Below, piece by piece: positions 19,151 through 29,681 of a DNA stretch of 64,000 nt (position 1 is its first letter; the number at the start of each line of letters is the position of its first letter). Under the pieces are notes generated by a model. It was not told where the DNA came from, did not search any database, and worked only from the letters and a program-made list of their open reading frames with translations. Made by a program: the position numbers and the translations under genes. Source of the stretch: Platycnemis pennipes (lineage: Eukaryota > Arthropoda > Insecta > Odonata > Platycnemididae); assembly GCA_933228895.1 (NCBI GenBank), contig OW121846.1:50796107-50860106 (forward strand). The letters are read 5' to 3'.

Positions 19151-20921
19151 AAATGATCACTAGAGCAATCCATATAACATCAGTGAAGCCATAAGGAGTG
19201 GTGAGTTTTGCCTCTGCCGGAGCTCAGCATGTCCAGTTTTACTAGGCAGTAATAGTTAAATGGTAGAAAACATTTAATTATACTGAACATAAGAAGATTG
19301 TCTTCTTTCACTCTTACATTTCATGTTAAATTTATAAATTTCTACCAACTGCCATAAAACTCTTATAATAGTTTTTAACTAATGTTCTGATTTTTTCTCT
19401 GTTAAATTATGTTGGCGCTATTGTAAGAATTTTTTAAAAATTTATTCTAATTTTCTTTCCAGGCATATGTCTCTGCAGGTATTTTTTGTCATTCTCTCGT
19501 GGTGGTGGCACCTTGTGACACATGCTATGTTATTTTAAGTCTGCGTTTATGTTGCTTTAATCTTTGGAATTGATTGTTCGTATACATTCGCAAATATTTC
19601 TTCATTCTAACCTTGTGGAGGTTTATCCTAATTTAAATACACCCAACTCTTAACTAGCTCATGCTGTACTGTTCTTCGCAGTTTTTTTTAAAATAATAAC
19701 TGTTTGAAAAATCATTCGTTTTCATTGTGAATTGTTTAAGTCATTACATAAACATTCTTTGTTGTTTCAATAAATGCATCCAACTGTTAACTTGCTCATA
19801 TTGTACTGTTCTTTGCGTTTTTTGGAGTAAAATACTGTTTGTAAAATGCGTTCTTTATCATGGTTAATTGTTTAAGTCTTTGTGTAAACAGTCTTTGGCG
19901 TTTTCCAGTTTATGTTAGCGGACTGGAAGTTTTACTTAAGTTTAAGTTACTCTATCTTACGACATTGTCACTACCGTTTGTTATTTCCGATATCTGTAGT
20001 GCTATAGTTTTGAGATTGCGTGTCTCCGTGACAGTGTCTTGGTTAACACTTCTTTGACTTACGATTTAAATCAACCCGCGTAGCATGTTATCGTTACCTT
20101 TTAATTAGAGTTCATAGAGTTTTCTTGGAGTATGATGCCGAAATGACAGGCTTTCGAGCAGTTTCTTTTTTTACGTATTTAGCGCGTTTCGCCTTTATTT
20201 TACAATAGTATAGCACCAGGGATTTTTCAATATTCTTAATTCTATTTTGTAGTCCCTCGTTACTTGTTTTCGAACGAATATGCTCCTTTCGCAACGTATA
20301 TTCTATGGGCTGATACATTTGCTAGACACCTCCGGTTGCTAGCGCCACTTTGGTGGAACCTATTTTACGCGACTGGGCTTGTATCAATGGCGTCGCGGGA
20401 CTCGGGAATCCTATTAACATAGTTTCCCCGGTTTATACTATCCAAACTTTCACAAATCGAGAGCGCCAGTTCGGCCAAGCATTGAACTTCGTACTATGCC
20501 TCAACCGAATTGTAATTTGCCATCCGCCGCATTTTCAAACTGACCAATCACAGAACTCGGCTAGTAGAGCGCGCGTTGAAAAGGTTGTGGTCTCCTCAAA
20601 AGTTGGACTTCATCAGCGTTGTTACATGTGCGACGATAACGAGGAGAGGGAGAGAGAGAGAGATAGAGGAAGGAGGGTGGATGTTCTCCCTTTCCACTTA
20701 TCGGCAGAGTGGAGGGCAGTTTTGGAACATCCCTGGCGAATTGCATTGAAGCGACTCGCAATAAATCAATTTTCGCCCGCTATATTGTGAGCGTCCGATC
20801 TCTCATCTGTTGGTTTTCATTTTTTTTGGTACCTATCCTTTTTTTCTTGATTTGTTGCTGTTATTATTTGGGATGGTGTGAGAGAGCTGAGACCATTTTC
20901 GCCAATGGTATGGTAGGATAT
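19151..20921. other. Unassigned sequence with GA microsatellite
   Basis: No gene is recognised. AT-rich up to 20330. Between 20330 and 20800 GC and CpG rise moderately, with a 146-codon open frame (20350-20790) that shows no domain. A GAGAGG...GAGAGA run occupies 20641-20672. Confidence 0.4.
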
Positions 20922-21070
20922 TTCCGGGGAACGGAGGCAGGGTGGAGTAAAGCAGCGTCGGCATTAGCCAAGGCAAGGTGCCGAAGGGTCCTAGATTCCA
21001 CGTCCTATCCGACGCGCGGAGTACGTAATCAAAAGTGTTCTTCACTCGGCACTTAGCGGAGATCGGTATA
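20922..21070 (-). repeat. SINE-1 body fragment
   Basis: Inverted SINE-1 body: GGGAACGGAGGCAGGGTGGA (complement of the TCC ACC..CCTCCGTTCCC end), GTCGGCATTAGCC, AAGGGTCCTAGATT and CGGCACTTAGCGGAGATCGG. The tRNA head is missing. Confidence 0.6.
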
Positions 21071-21696
21071 CGAATGAAAAATCTTCAACTGTGGGAAATT
21101 ATGGAGATAGGAAGTTAGTAGAATAGCTTACGCACTAACCATATTCCCAGCAACGGTGGGGTGTAGGAAGGGTTTCTGATAGTGGAGGAAGGGTGCAGAA
21201 ACACCTGGCTTAGGTTTTAGTCTACTCTCAACTGAAAGTGTCGTGGTCTTCAAGGTGTTCTATCCGATAGACGAAGTGCCGTACTTGAGATGCTCTTTGC
21301 ACGGCACTAAACTGGGGACCGGTACCTCGCATAAAAAACTAAAAACTGACTGTATTCTAACCGAGGTTCTCGAGATATAAAGCGATCTTTTAGCCACCTC
21401 ATAACCTATATCGATTTGAATTCAGGAATTGGAACTAAACATGTTAGACTATCGATAATTACATACATTTAATTTTGCTAAAAAACTTGAGCTCTTGTTT
21501 TTTGCCTCCCATTGCAAATTCCTCACGATCTTAGAAGACTTTCGTAAGTCATCCCATTGATGGAAATTCTGAAAGGATGTGTTGGGCCGTAATATCAACA
21601 AATTTCCTTCCGATTTTCAGAAAATTCATCAACTATTAGGTGCATAATATTTACAATAGCGTACATTTAAACAAGTTATCTTCGTATATTTCATTT
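21071..21696. other. Second SINE-1 relic and unassigned sequence
   Basis: At about 21165-21330 on the minus strand lie further SINE-1 words: AGGGTTTCTGATAGTGGAGG, GTCTACTCTCAACTGAAAG, CTATCCGATAGACGAAGTGC and GGGGACCGGTACC. The rest to 21696 is AT-rich with nothing recognised. Confidence 0.45.
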
Positions 21697-22262
21697 AAGT
21701 TGTGCAGCGAAGATCGGCAATATTTGTAAAGGGGCGGTATGATAACCTTACTAGCGTAACCAGTCTATTAAATGAATGAAATTGAGAATCATTGTCAGAT
21801 CGCAGGTTGAAATTAAGACTTAATCTCTTAAACAAATTCCAAGACCATATTTTAGTGATGATGTTAAAAATATTTTGCGGACCCCAACTTACTATGGTAG
21901 ACTGGACCATAATCACAAAATTAGAGAAATTGATTGCAGAACTGACAGATTCAAAATGTCCTTTTTTCCTCGAACTATTAGGGATATGAATAACGGTAAA
22001 TATATCCAGTACGAGTGTAGCAATGGATAACATTGGTGGCCTTATGTTGGTATAAGGACTTATAGCTAACCCAACTAATGGCATGTTTCTGCATGTATGT
22101 TTTGCTATTCTTGTCTTTTTTTAAATAGCGTAGTTTTGAACAGTACCTATACAAGTACTAATCCTTTTTTTATGCATGATATGTAGTCCATGTTTCGTGA
22201 GAGTTCACACCCTGCTACACACCTTTATGATGGCTTGTAGGGTATTATGTAGATGTAGATGT
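21697..22262 (+). pseudogene. LINE-A 3' end with ORF2 C-terminus
   Basis: On the plus strand the sequence starts in the C-terminal ORF2 region (TGTGCAGCGAAGATCGGCAA, equivalent to VQRRSA of the copies at 24237 and 39505). It continues through SDRRLKLRLNLLNKFQD and GPQLTMVDWTIITKLEKLI. The LINE-A 3' UTR follows, ending TATTATGTAGATGTAGATGT. The tail is a short GTAGAT repeat, not poly-A. Confidence 0.85.
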
Positions 22263-23210
22263 AAGTTCACGATAGATATAAGTACCGAAACTGCTCAGGT
22301 GGTGCTGGTTAGAAAATCAAATATAACAAGCGATGTCTCAAAAATCCCCCGTTTTGGTGCCCATGAGAGGAAGGCAGAGCCCGAGTCCGAAACTTGAAGA
22401 ACGCCGCGTACGCAGGTAGTGGAAGGATTGAGGAGTAATGAGGATGTTTGCACACGACAATGGAAACAATATTGTGGATAAGTCATCCGACCCAGTTTGT
22501 GGAGATCCTGAGAGAGATGATATGACGTCCCTTGCGGCCACTACAGTCCCGCTAATAAATAATTATGTTTTGTAACCTTTCAAACTTTAAACAAACAAAA
22601 AATGCCCACCATTCCCCATGGGGTCATTAGGCATGTTCACTTGTACCCAGAGGTCGGGCGGGATTAATCAATAGCCGTTCATGATTTGGGTGAGTAGGAT
22701 GGCGCATTTTTTAAAAAGTTGCGGTCTCTACTGCCGACCTTGAAATGGCTCTTCTCCAGTTTCCTAGCTGCGGTCTGGATTCGTATAAGTACTCTTAATG
22801 CTATGCTAAAGTAATAGCTGAATTCAAGGAGTGTACGGCTTTGGTTTGAACATGAATTATGTCAAGCGCCGTAGTAGTGACCAAGGAGGTCAGAATGTAT
22901 TGGAGGAGACGTTGGCATGCTAGCCTATGGGTGTAGTGAAACAAGAATGGGGGTGTTTGGGAACGATTAGTCTCCCCTCCTCGGCACAAAAAATTGAGTT
23001 TTATATCTCTTACGGAGACTGCATGTATATTAAAATATAAACTACAATGAAATTGTACCCATAATACATCTCAGCTGCGTCAGTTAATCCTAAGGATATC
23101 TAAGGGATGTATTAATGCATTTGATTCCCCAGGGATTTAAATTTATCACTAAAACTGGCTCAAATTTAAACTATTGAAACTAATAAATGTTATATTTTCC
23201 GGCGTTACTT
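22263..23210. other. Unassigned sequence
   Basis: No gene, SINE head or repeat partner within the window is recognised. Small open frames at 22295-22541 and 22801-22989 look accidental. Confidence 0.45.
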
Positions 23211-23310
23211 TGTGTAACAGAATGCTGTAGAAATGGGTAAAATACTAGATATAGTCCACAGTTCCATTTATTTACCAACCCGTGTTTCGAATCGTAAAGC
23301 CACTATCAAG
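23211..23310 (-). repeat. Penelope-type terminal fragment with hammerhead relic
   Basis: On the minus strand, CTTGATAGTGGC, loop, then TTCGAAACACGGGTTGG (GAAA at 23288-23285) is followed by TAAATAAATGGAACTGTGGA. The order of core, stem, GAAAC and then a GTGTGGAATAT-like sequence is that of the PLE arms at 14605 and 26573. Upstream on the plus strand, GGCGTTACTTTGTGTAAC matches GGCGTAACTTGGTGGAAC at 26541. The core is degenerate. Confidence 0.5.
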
Positions 23311-23410
23311 CTACACTAAGAAAAAGGTTGTGTACCTCGATTATGACTTTTTTCAGTCGAAATCCATGTCGGTAAATAAATTGAAAATGTGGACTATGCC
23401 TAGTAAATGG

Positions 23411-23942
23411 GGGCGTTTACTCGGAACCGCAGTCGCTATTTTGTACACGAAATCGTTATATGGAAACAAAGAATGAATTTTAGGTAAAAAATGATCTTCT
23501 AACCAGAGCCATTCACTCATAAATCAAAAACTGAAATAAGCCAAAGGTGGCGCCCACCGAATGATCTGCGCCAAGGATTACTATGCCATCCACCTTCGGT
23601 CCTTGACTGTTTTTAGGGAAAGGAAAGGGAGTGGAGGGGGGTCTGAAGGTCTGCTCGCACAGATCCTGTCGCAACCACTTCTATTGGCGGAGTCAGCAGT
23701 GTGTCCCACCTTGTGATTAAGCGAAGAAGCTTCGAAGTCTCAGTTGTGATTGATTGAAGTGGCAGGCGTTCAAGTCCTATGCACGCCCACTTTTCCGAAA
23801 AGGTTAAAAGTATCAGTTTTCGCCGGTTATACCTTCACACAACTTACTGGTGGATCGAAGAACGGAAAAATACTGGTCTTTTTATTTTACAAACTCTATC
23901 AGATTCGGCAATAAAAACACATGGTAAACGACCCCATTGACT
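23411..23942 (+). repeat. R510 dispersed repeat, copy 1
   Basis: This ~510-bp non-coding family has three copies here. Marker words are ATTTTGTACACGAAATCGTT, CGCACAGATCCTGTCGCAAC, ACGCCCACTTTTCCGAAA and AGATTCGGCAATAAAA. It has no coding frame, no tRNA head and no obvious terminal repeats. Confidence 0.8.
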
Positions 23943-23975
23943 TATTTCTATTGAAAATACATTTTTGGAACTTTT

Positions 23976-24722
23976 CTACATGTACATAATACCCTGCAAG
24001 CCACCATAAAGGCATGTGGCAGGGTGAAATCTCACCAAACATGCACTAAATATCATTCATTTAAAAGGATTAGTATTTATATACTTTTATAAACTACACT
24101 ATTTAAAAAAAGATAAGAATAGCAAAGCAAACATGCAAAAAATGCTGTTAGTTGGGTTAGCTTCAAGTCCTTATACCAACATGCAGCTATCATTTTTATC
24201 CATTGCTACACTCGTACTGGATATACTTACCGTTATTCATATCCCTACTTGTACGAGGAAAAAAGGACATTTTGAATCTGTCAGTTCGGCAATCAATTTC
24301 TCTAATTTTGTGATTATGGTCCAGTCTACCATAGGAAGTTGGGGTTCGCAAAATATATTTTCATCATCACCGAAAATAAGGTCTTGGAATTTGTTTAAGA
24401 GATTAAGTCTAAATTTCAACCTGCGATCTGAGAATGACTTCCAATTTAATTCATTTAATAGACTGGTTACGCTAATGTGGTTATCGTACCGTCCCTTTAC
24501 AAGTCTTGCCGATCTTCGCTGCACACGTTCAAGTTCATTATTTAGACCGATTTCGTAGGGATCCCATACACTGGCAGCATATTCCAAATGAGGTCTTGCA
24601 AGGGAAAAGTTGCTGATTTCTCTTACATGATCGTCACATTTACCCAGTACTCTTTTGACGATTCCCAGTTTACGATTCGCTTGACCCATTATATTTCGTA
24701 TATGTTTACCCCAAGAAAGATC
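23976..24722 (-). pseudogene. LINE-A 3' end with ORF2 C-terminus
   Basis: The minus strand reads DLSWGKHIRNIMGQANRKLG, then IVKRVLGKCDDHVREI, FSLARPHLEYAASVWDPYEI and VQRRSARLVKGRYDNHISVT, in a 150-codon open frame (24237-24689). It is followed by the 3' UTR and the GGTATTATGTACATGTAG end at 23976. This C-terminal domain is typical of arthropod CR1/jockey-superfamily ORF2 proteins, downstream of the RT. The copy is 5' truncated just after the RT catalytic part. Confidence 0.87.
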
Positions 24723-26572
24723 AAATCTTTTTTGCGTGTCTGCGCACTATCCTCTGCTCCTTTGACGAATTTTAAAAAATCATTCCATCATTAATCCTGC
24801 TTCTCTAAGCCATGCCACGGACAACAACAACTCCATCCATACGATTATCGTGGGTAGCAAGCACGCATGCCCGTACTTACCAAGATGGCAGCTGGGTTCT
24901 CAAATCAGCCTCTATGCCCCCCTCCAGCCCATTCTAACCTCCTGCTCCGGGGCCCCTGAGCTGTTTTCTCGTAGCCCCGGCCGGAGGGAAAAAGGGAAAG
25001 GAAGATGAATATGTGAAAGGGATATCGGAGGATAGGTCATGGGCGGAGGCGTGCTTGGGAACCGGAGAGTTGAGTGGGGAGGTTCCACGGACCCTGGCGC
25101 CGGTGTTGAGGGGATCCCGCCCGCGTTGTTTTCATGACGAAAGATGGATGACATAGTATTAAGTGCAGCTGCCGTGCGATGGAATAGGAAAAGCGATCGG
25201 GTTATTGGGATCGAGGAATTCAGAAGGGTAACGTATGAGAGGATAAGTCTCGCATCGCAGCTGGTTCCCTGGGAATCCCTGGGACGTTGGGAAGGGTCGG
25301 TTCCTGGAGGGAGGTGGTGAGTGGGTAAAGGGTACGATATTGTGAAGACTTTAAGTAGTTGGTCGTTTGTGTGCGATGATGGGCCAACGGAGACCATGTT
25401 TGGGGTGAGGGGTGACCTGACATAATAGGCTAGTTTTTTCGGAGTACTTTTCTTTTAATACTCAAGGATTCGTGGGATGAAGTGGCTTTAAAGTGAGTTC
25501 CGCTATCATATCTGGGTCGTTAAGCGTAAGGCGTGGTGGGGTAGGACGCTGCGTTGGAGAAGAGGAACTGGATAGCCGCATAGGAGAGTTTTTTTATTTT
25601 CGTCTCTGGTTGAGGGCACTTGGAAAGTTATGAGTGTGGTTGGTGAATGTGCATGGGAGAGAGATGGAGAGAATAAGTACGGTTGGTTCGCTTTCAGGAA
25701 TGATTGTGGTAATCGGATAGGATGTATTGTGAGTGGTTATTATGTTCGATTATGAGAGGGTTGCTACCAGTTGAGTTGATTTCGGTTCTCGAGAAGTTGA
25801 TGTAAATGCCTGGAAAGGGAGAGGGTGGACTGAGCCGGGCGGAAGGGGAGATGAGGTCCTGAGTCCAAACGGGGATGATTACGTCGATGAGCCGGTTAAA
25901 GAGCGGCTATATAACCAATCCTGAGAATAGAATTGCAGTAAAGTGGATGAGTAGTTCATCTCGGCATCTCCCATGGAGGATATTTTCGTCGACCACGTGT
26001 CGATGACTCATGGACGGTGGTACCAGCAAGGGCTTGGTGGGGACGAGGAATGGTTCAGGTGAATTAACGTCCGCTAGTAAAAATCGCTCCGCTTTTGACG
26101 TAAAGTGAGGGTGCTCACGCAACGGCATCGTTGTTTTTCCATTCAGTCTGGTAAACGGAATACCCATTCACTCCATAACCTTTTCTCGTTACTTCGGCTT
26201 CTCTCTGCAGTGAACTGTGAGCCTCGAGCGACATGCCAAAGAACCACACTCATAATCCTAGCTGAAAAAAATAACTGCCGGACCCTTAAATCGTTAACAG
26301 TTCCTGTTCTCCAGGGTTGGACAGTCTGAAGAATTTATTGCCCGCCTAATAATTTATTCTTTTCATAATTCTTTTCTGCAATAATTTTTTCTTTGAGTGA
26401 ATTCTTTGATCATATTAATGGTAGAATTACATGACGACGTCTGATGAAGTCTGTCGTCGGGGGAGAATTGATTGAAAAGACTGGCTAAAGAAGGCCTAGG
26501 GATGAGATGGATGAAACAAATAGTAAAGTGCACAGTTTCCGGCGTAACTTGGTGGAACTGCATATTTACATA
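24723..26572. other. Purine-rich, GC-skewed unassigned region
   Basis: From about 24950 to 26050 the plus strand is strikingly G-rich and C-poor, giving long open frames on the minus strand (161 codons at 24912-25397) without any domain. No SINE or LINE is recognised. The end (26530-26572) holds GGCGTAACTTGGTGGAAC, a word shared with the PLE-type segment at 23200. Confidence 0.4.
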
Positions 26573-26636
26573 AAAATAAAATACGTTGTATATTCCACAC
26601 AATATTAACTCACCGACCCGGGTTTCGCCTACTCTT
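26573..26636 (-). repeat. Penelope-type left arm of composite, with hammerhead half
   Basis: AAATAAAATACGTTGTATAT ... GACCCGGGTTTCGCCT is an inverted copy of 28391-28447. On the minus strand it carries GGCGAAACCCGGGTC (GAAA at 26626-26623), the 3' half of a PLE hammerhead. The CTGANGA half is lost. Confidence 0.75.
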
Positions 26637-26717
26637 ATTTATACTTTTAATTTATTGTATGCGTTGAAAGACATTATAAACCAAGGAGGAGGGTTTACTT
26701 ATTTGGCAAGGCTAATT

Positions 26718-27215
26718 ACATCTACATGTACATAATACCCTGAAAGCCACCATAAGGTGTGAGGCTGGGGGTGAATTCTCACCAAACATGCACTACATGT
26801 CATGCATTTAGAAGGTTTAGTATTAATATATTAATCTAAACTGCACTATTTAAAAGATAAAAATAGCAAATTAAGCATGCAAAAACGTGCTGATAGCTGG
26901 ATTACCTTCAAGTCCTTATACCAACATGCAACTACCTATGCTATGGATTGATTTGCTCGTATTGGACATAGTTACCGCTATTCATATCCCTAATTGTACG
27001 AGGAAAAAGGACATTTTGAATCTGTCAGTTCGGCAATCAGTTTCTCTGATTTTGTAATTATGGTCTAGTCTACCATAGTAAGATGGGGTTCACAAAATAT
27101 TTTTAACAGCATCAGTGAAAATATTATCTTAGAATTTATTTAGGAGATTAAGTCTAAATTTCTACTCGCGATCTGACAATGATTCCCATTTTAATTTATT
27201 TAATAGACTGATTAC
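26718..27215 (-). mobile_element. LINE-A 3' region inside the composite
   Basis: From TACATCTACATGTACATAAT through the diverged GGTGTGAGGCTGGGGGTG block, the CATGCACTACATGTCATGCA word and the ORF2 end to GATTCCCATTTTAATTTATT. It is head-to-head with the next LINE-A fragment. Confidence 0.82.
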
Positions 27216-28371
27216 GACGGTATGAAAGATGGATTAAGGAAATCGTTTAATATATTTGGCGAACAAAGCAAAGGATTAGATACCGAGGATTCGTGGAGAG
27301 AATTTCTTGAGGTCACCCGTAAAGCAGTTAATAAATACATACCAAGTAAATTCATAAGTGATAATGCAGACTCAAGGTGGTATAACGCGGTGGTAAGGAA
27401 ATCACTAAAGCGACAAAGGGTATGCCTCGCTAGGATGAAAAATGCAGGACGGGGTCTATCTGTGGAGGAAAAAAATGAGCTAGTTCAAAACTATAAAAAA
27501 TCGAGAGCATTAGCAAGAAAATCATGTCGGCAAGCGTTATCACATTTCAAGAGCAATATGTTAGGAGAATATTTATATAGCAATCATAAAGCATTTTGGT
27601 TATATATGAGAGAGCGTCAGGGAAATAGGTTCACAGTGCACGCACTTAAAGACGATAAAGGAATTAGAGTCACCATCAGTGTAGAAAACGATTAAATAAA
27701 CGATTTGGGTACCGTAGTTAGTAGCAAGCTAAGACTTTTTGCAGACGATGAAGTAGTGTATACGGGGATTTCAAAAGAAGAAGACAGGAAATCGGTGAGC
27801 AAAAATTTAGATGCAGTTCAAGAGTGGTGCGACAAAAGGCAGATAGAACCTAACCTTAAAAGCTATTAATTTTTGTAGCTATTAATTTTCGGAGGAGGAA
27901 TTTCGATAGAACGATCCTATAAAATTAGTAACACGAAGATCGAAAAGATTGAAACCATTGGATATTTAGGTTTAACAATCACTAAAGATTTATCGTGAGG
28001 AAGGCACATCCGGGAAATATGTGGCCGAGTGAAGAGAAAGCTAGGTATTATAAAAAGAGTTCTTGGGAAATGTAATGAGAAGACAAAAGAGCGATGTTAC
28101 TTTTTACTAGTTAGGCCTTGAGTATGCAGCCAGTGTATGGGATCCGAATGAATTATGTTTGATCATAGAACTAGACAGTGTGCAGCGTAGAGAAGCTAAG
28201 TTCGTTAAAATGTGTTACGATAGGTTGAGTAGCGTTTCAGAATTAATAAAAGAATAGGTTGGGAATCATTATCAGAGCGTAGGTTAAAGTACAGATTAAA
28301 TATATTAGAGAAATTTCAATCGGATAGCTTCCCTCTGCCCCCTGCCATATACCCTCGCGGTGGCTTACAGG
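27216..28371 (+). pseudogene. LINE-A copy with internal RT deletion
   Basis: A 157-codon frame (27222-27695) encodes the linker between endonuclease and RT, with SWREFLEVTRKAVNKYIPSK and RWYNAVVRKSLKRQR. It then jumps straight to INDLGTVVSSKLRLFADDEV (about 27697-27760), the end of the LLFLLYINDL block followed by the FADD catalytic box. RT domains 1 to 4 (roughly 200 residues) are missing, an internal deletion. The C-terminus (RVKRKLGIIKRVLGKC) and the 3' block CCCCTGCCATATACC...ACAGGGTAT follow. Stops and frameshifts are frequent after 27695. Confidence 0.82.
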
Positions 28372-28375
28372 GTAT

Positions 28376-28406
28376 CGGAAATGTCTACTGAGGCGAAACC
28401 CGGGTC
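28376..28406 (+). ncRNA. Hammerhead motif of composite right end
   Basis: CGGAAAT (from CTGAAGA), stem II GTCT/AGGC with loop ACTG, GAAA at 28395-28398, CCCGG, then GTC at 28404-28406. The first core block has changed, so it should be inactive. Confidence 0.5.
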
Positions 28407-28447
28407 GGATGACTAAAATTGTGTGGAATATACAACGTATTTTATTT
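28391..28447 (+). repeat. Penelope-type right arm of composite
   Basis: AGGCGAAACCCGGGTCGG ... TTGTGTGGAATATACAACGT ATTTTATTT is the inverted partner of 26573-26630. It begins directly after the 3' end of the plus-strand LINE-A copy. Confidence 0.75.
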
Positions 28448-28804
28448 AATTTTTACGCTAATAGTAAAGGATATAAAGATGAAGAGTTATGCTTGAGGAG
28501 GTTAGCCGACAGAAGAATCATGAGGAGATAGCATGAAAACAATCTCAGGATTCATAAATTGTGATGATGGAGAATTATAGCATAGACATATGTAATATTT
28601 ACTCTCTCGCAATAAAACTGTCTAAGGAGGACCTCATCTGTGATATATGGAAGAATTGGCGAAGGCAGTAAGAAAAGAAAAAATATCTGAGAATGAGGAA
28701 TTTAGTCAATAGATGATTTGAGTGGAGAACCAATCTAAGGATTGATGACTAGGGATGAGGATGGTGAGTAGAATTATGATTTATGAGGCTCCTACTACTT
28801 AGGC
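28448..28804. other. Unassigned AT-rich sequence
   Basis: Purine-rich and AT-rich, with no frame, RNA gene or repeat partner recognised. Confidence 0.4.
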
Positions 28805-29010
28805 TATATCTTACCCACCAAGCTGAAGTAATGCCATACGTAATCCTAAAAGAAATGAACCCCAATACCCGAGGTGGGATTCGAACCCACAACCTTTGAA
28901 TGATGATGCCATCTCGTTAATAACGTGACTATAGTCACGTTATTAACGTTATCAGTATACTGAGACCGGCACAGTATCATCGCCTTAATTACTTTGGCAT
29001 GTATAATTTG
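28805..29010 (-). repeat. SINE-2 copy with 32-bp palindrome
   Basis: CGAGGTGGGATTCGAACCC (28870-28888) is the complement of a tRNA B box, GGGTTCGAATCCCACC. TAATCCTAAAA...AA precedes it in this copy and in the copy at 33160. A perfect 32-base palindrome (28916-28947, centre GACTATAGTC) lies between the B and A box regions. Confidence 0.65.
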
Positions 29011-29219
29011 TCTATGCATACGTTTATTAGCAGTCCTCGGAATTGACTTTCTGCTCGCCGATGTTGGCCGTTTATCCTTCCGCTTCCCAAGCGCCATAAA
29101 CCTCGTGTTTTCGTAGTTATAAAGTTTCCCGACGGAAGGGGGCGATTGAATCGGGAAGGATCGATTGACCGCTAGAAACACAGGTGCGGGCTCCCTTAGG
29201 AGTGGTGTCGGAGTTCACA

Positions 29220-29450
29220 GTAATATACCGCTAGGTATATACGCTCGGAGTTTTGTTTGCCACCTGCCACTTCGGTAGTCAACGGACGCAGGTGATTGGG
29301 AAAGGCTAACTAGTCCTCCTGTCCCCGACGGGCGAGGCTCGCCACAAATTTTCGACCATCCGAAGCAGGCGTGTGCCTCAGCCCACTCTGTAAATGACCG
29401 CCGACGACGACGGACGGCGAAATTTGTGCCTCGGGTTCATTACTCACGCC
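29220..29450. other. CpG-rich patch beside exon-like segment
   Basis: CpG density is high, as in GACGGGCGAGGCTCGCC and CCGCCGACGACGACGGACGG. It lies directly downstream (minus strand) of the exon-like stretch at 29451-29681 and would be in its intron. No motif is recognised. Confidence 0.35.
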
Positions 29451-29681
29451 CGACCAGCAGCTGCGAGAATTCGAGCCAGGCATGATATTCGTCTTGGGGC
29501 GGAGTCCTCAAGATGAAATCTGACACCGTGGGAGCCTCCACCAGATTATCGTGGACGTAGGTGCTGGCATTGCTGCACCACATCGCTATTTAAGTCATCC
29601 AGGTGATGAAACACTCGCGATTGATTTGAAGATCATATTCGCTCTGGAGTTTCTCGATCGCCTTTTTTGTCGCTAAGGGCT
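29451..29681 (-). pseudogene. Exon-like segment, unknown protein, one stop
   Basis: On the minus strand one frame reads ATKKAIEKLQSEYDLQINRE, CFITWMT, a TAA stop (about 29592), IAMWCSNASTYVHDNLVEAP, TVSDFILRTPPQDEYHAWLE and FSQLLVG. Its composition is protein-like. It ends at GGGC|GTGAGTAAT, a near-perfect splice donor. Upstream, CCCTTAG|CG is a possible acceptor, though its pyrimidine tract is poor. I do not recognise the family. The stop makes a decayed exon the likely reading; a sequencing error in a live gene is the alternative. Confidence 0.4.

Noticed and set aside
20350..20790. 146-codon plus-strand open frame
   Set aside because: No domain; includes a GA microsatellite translated as Arg/Glu repeats.
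24912..25397. 161-codon minus-strand open frame
   Set aside because: It lies in G-skewed DNA where stop codons are rare on the complement; low-complexity composition, no domain, no splice context.
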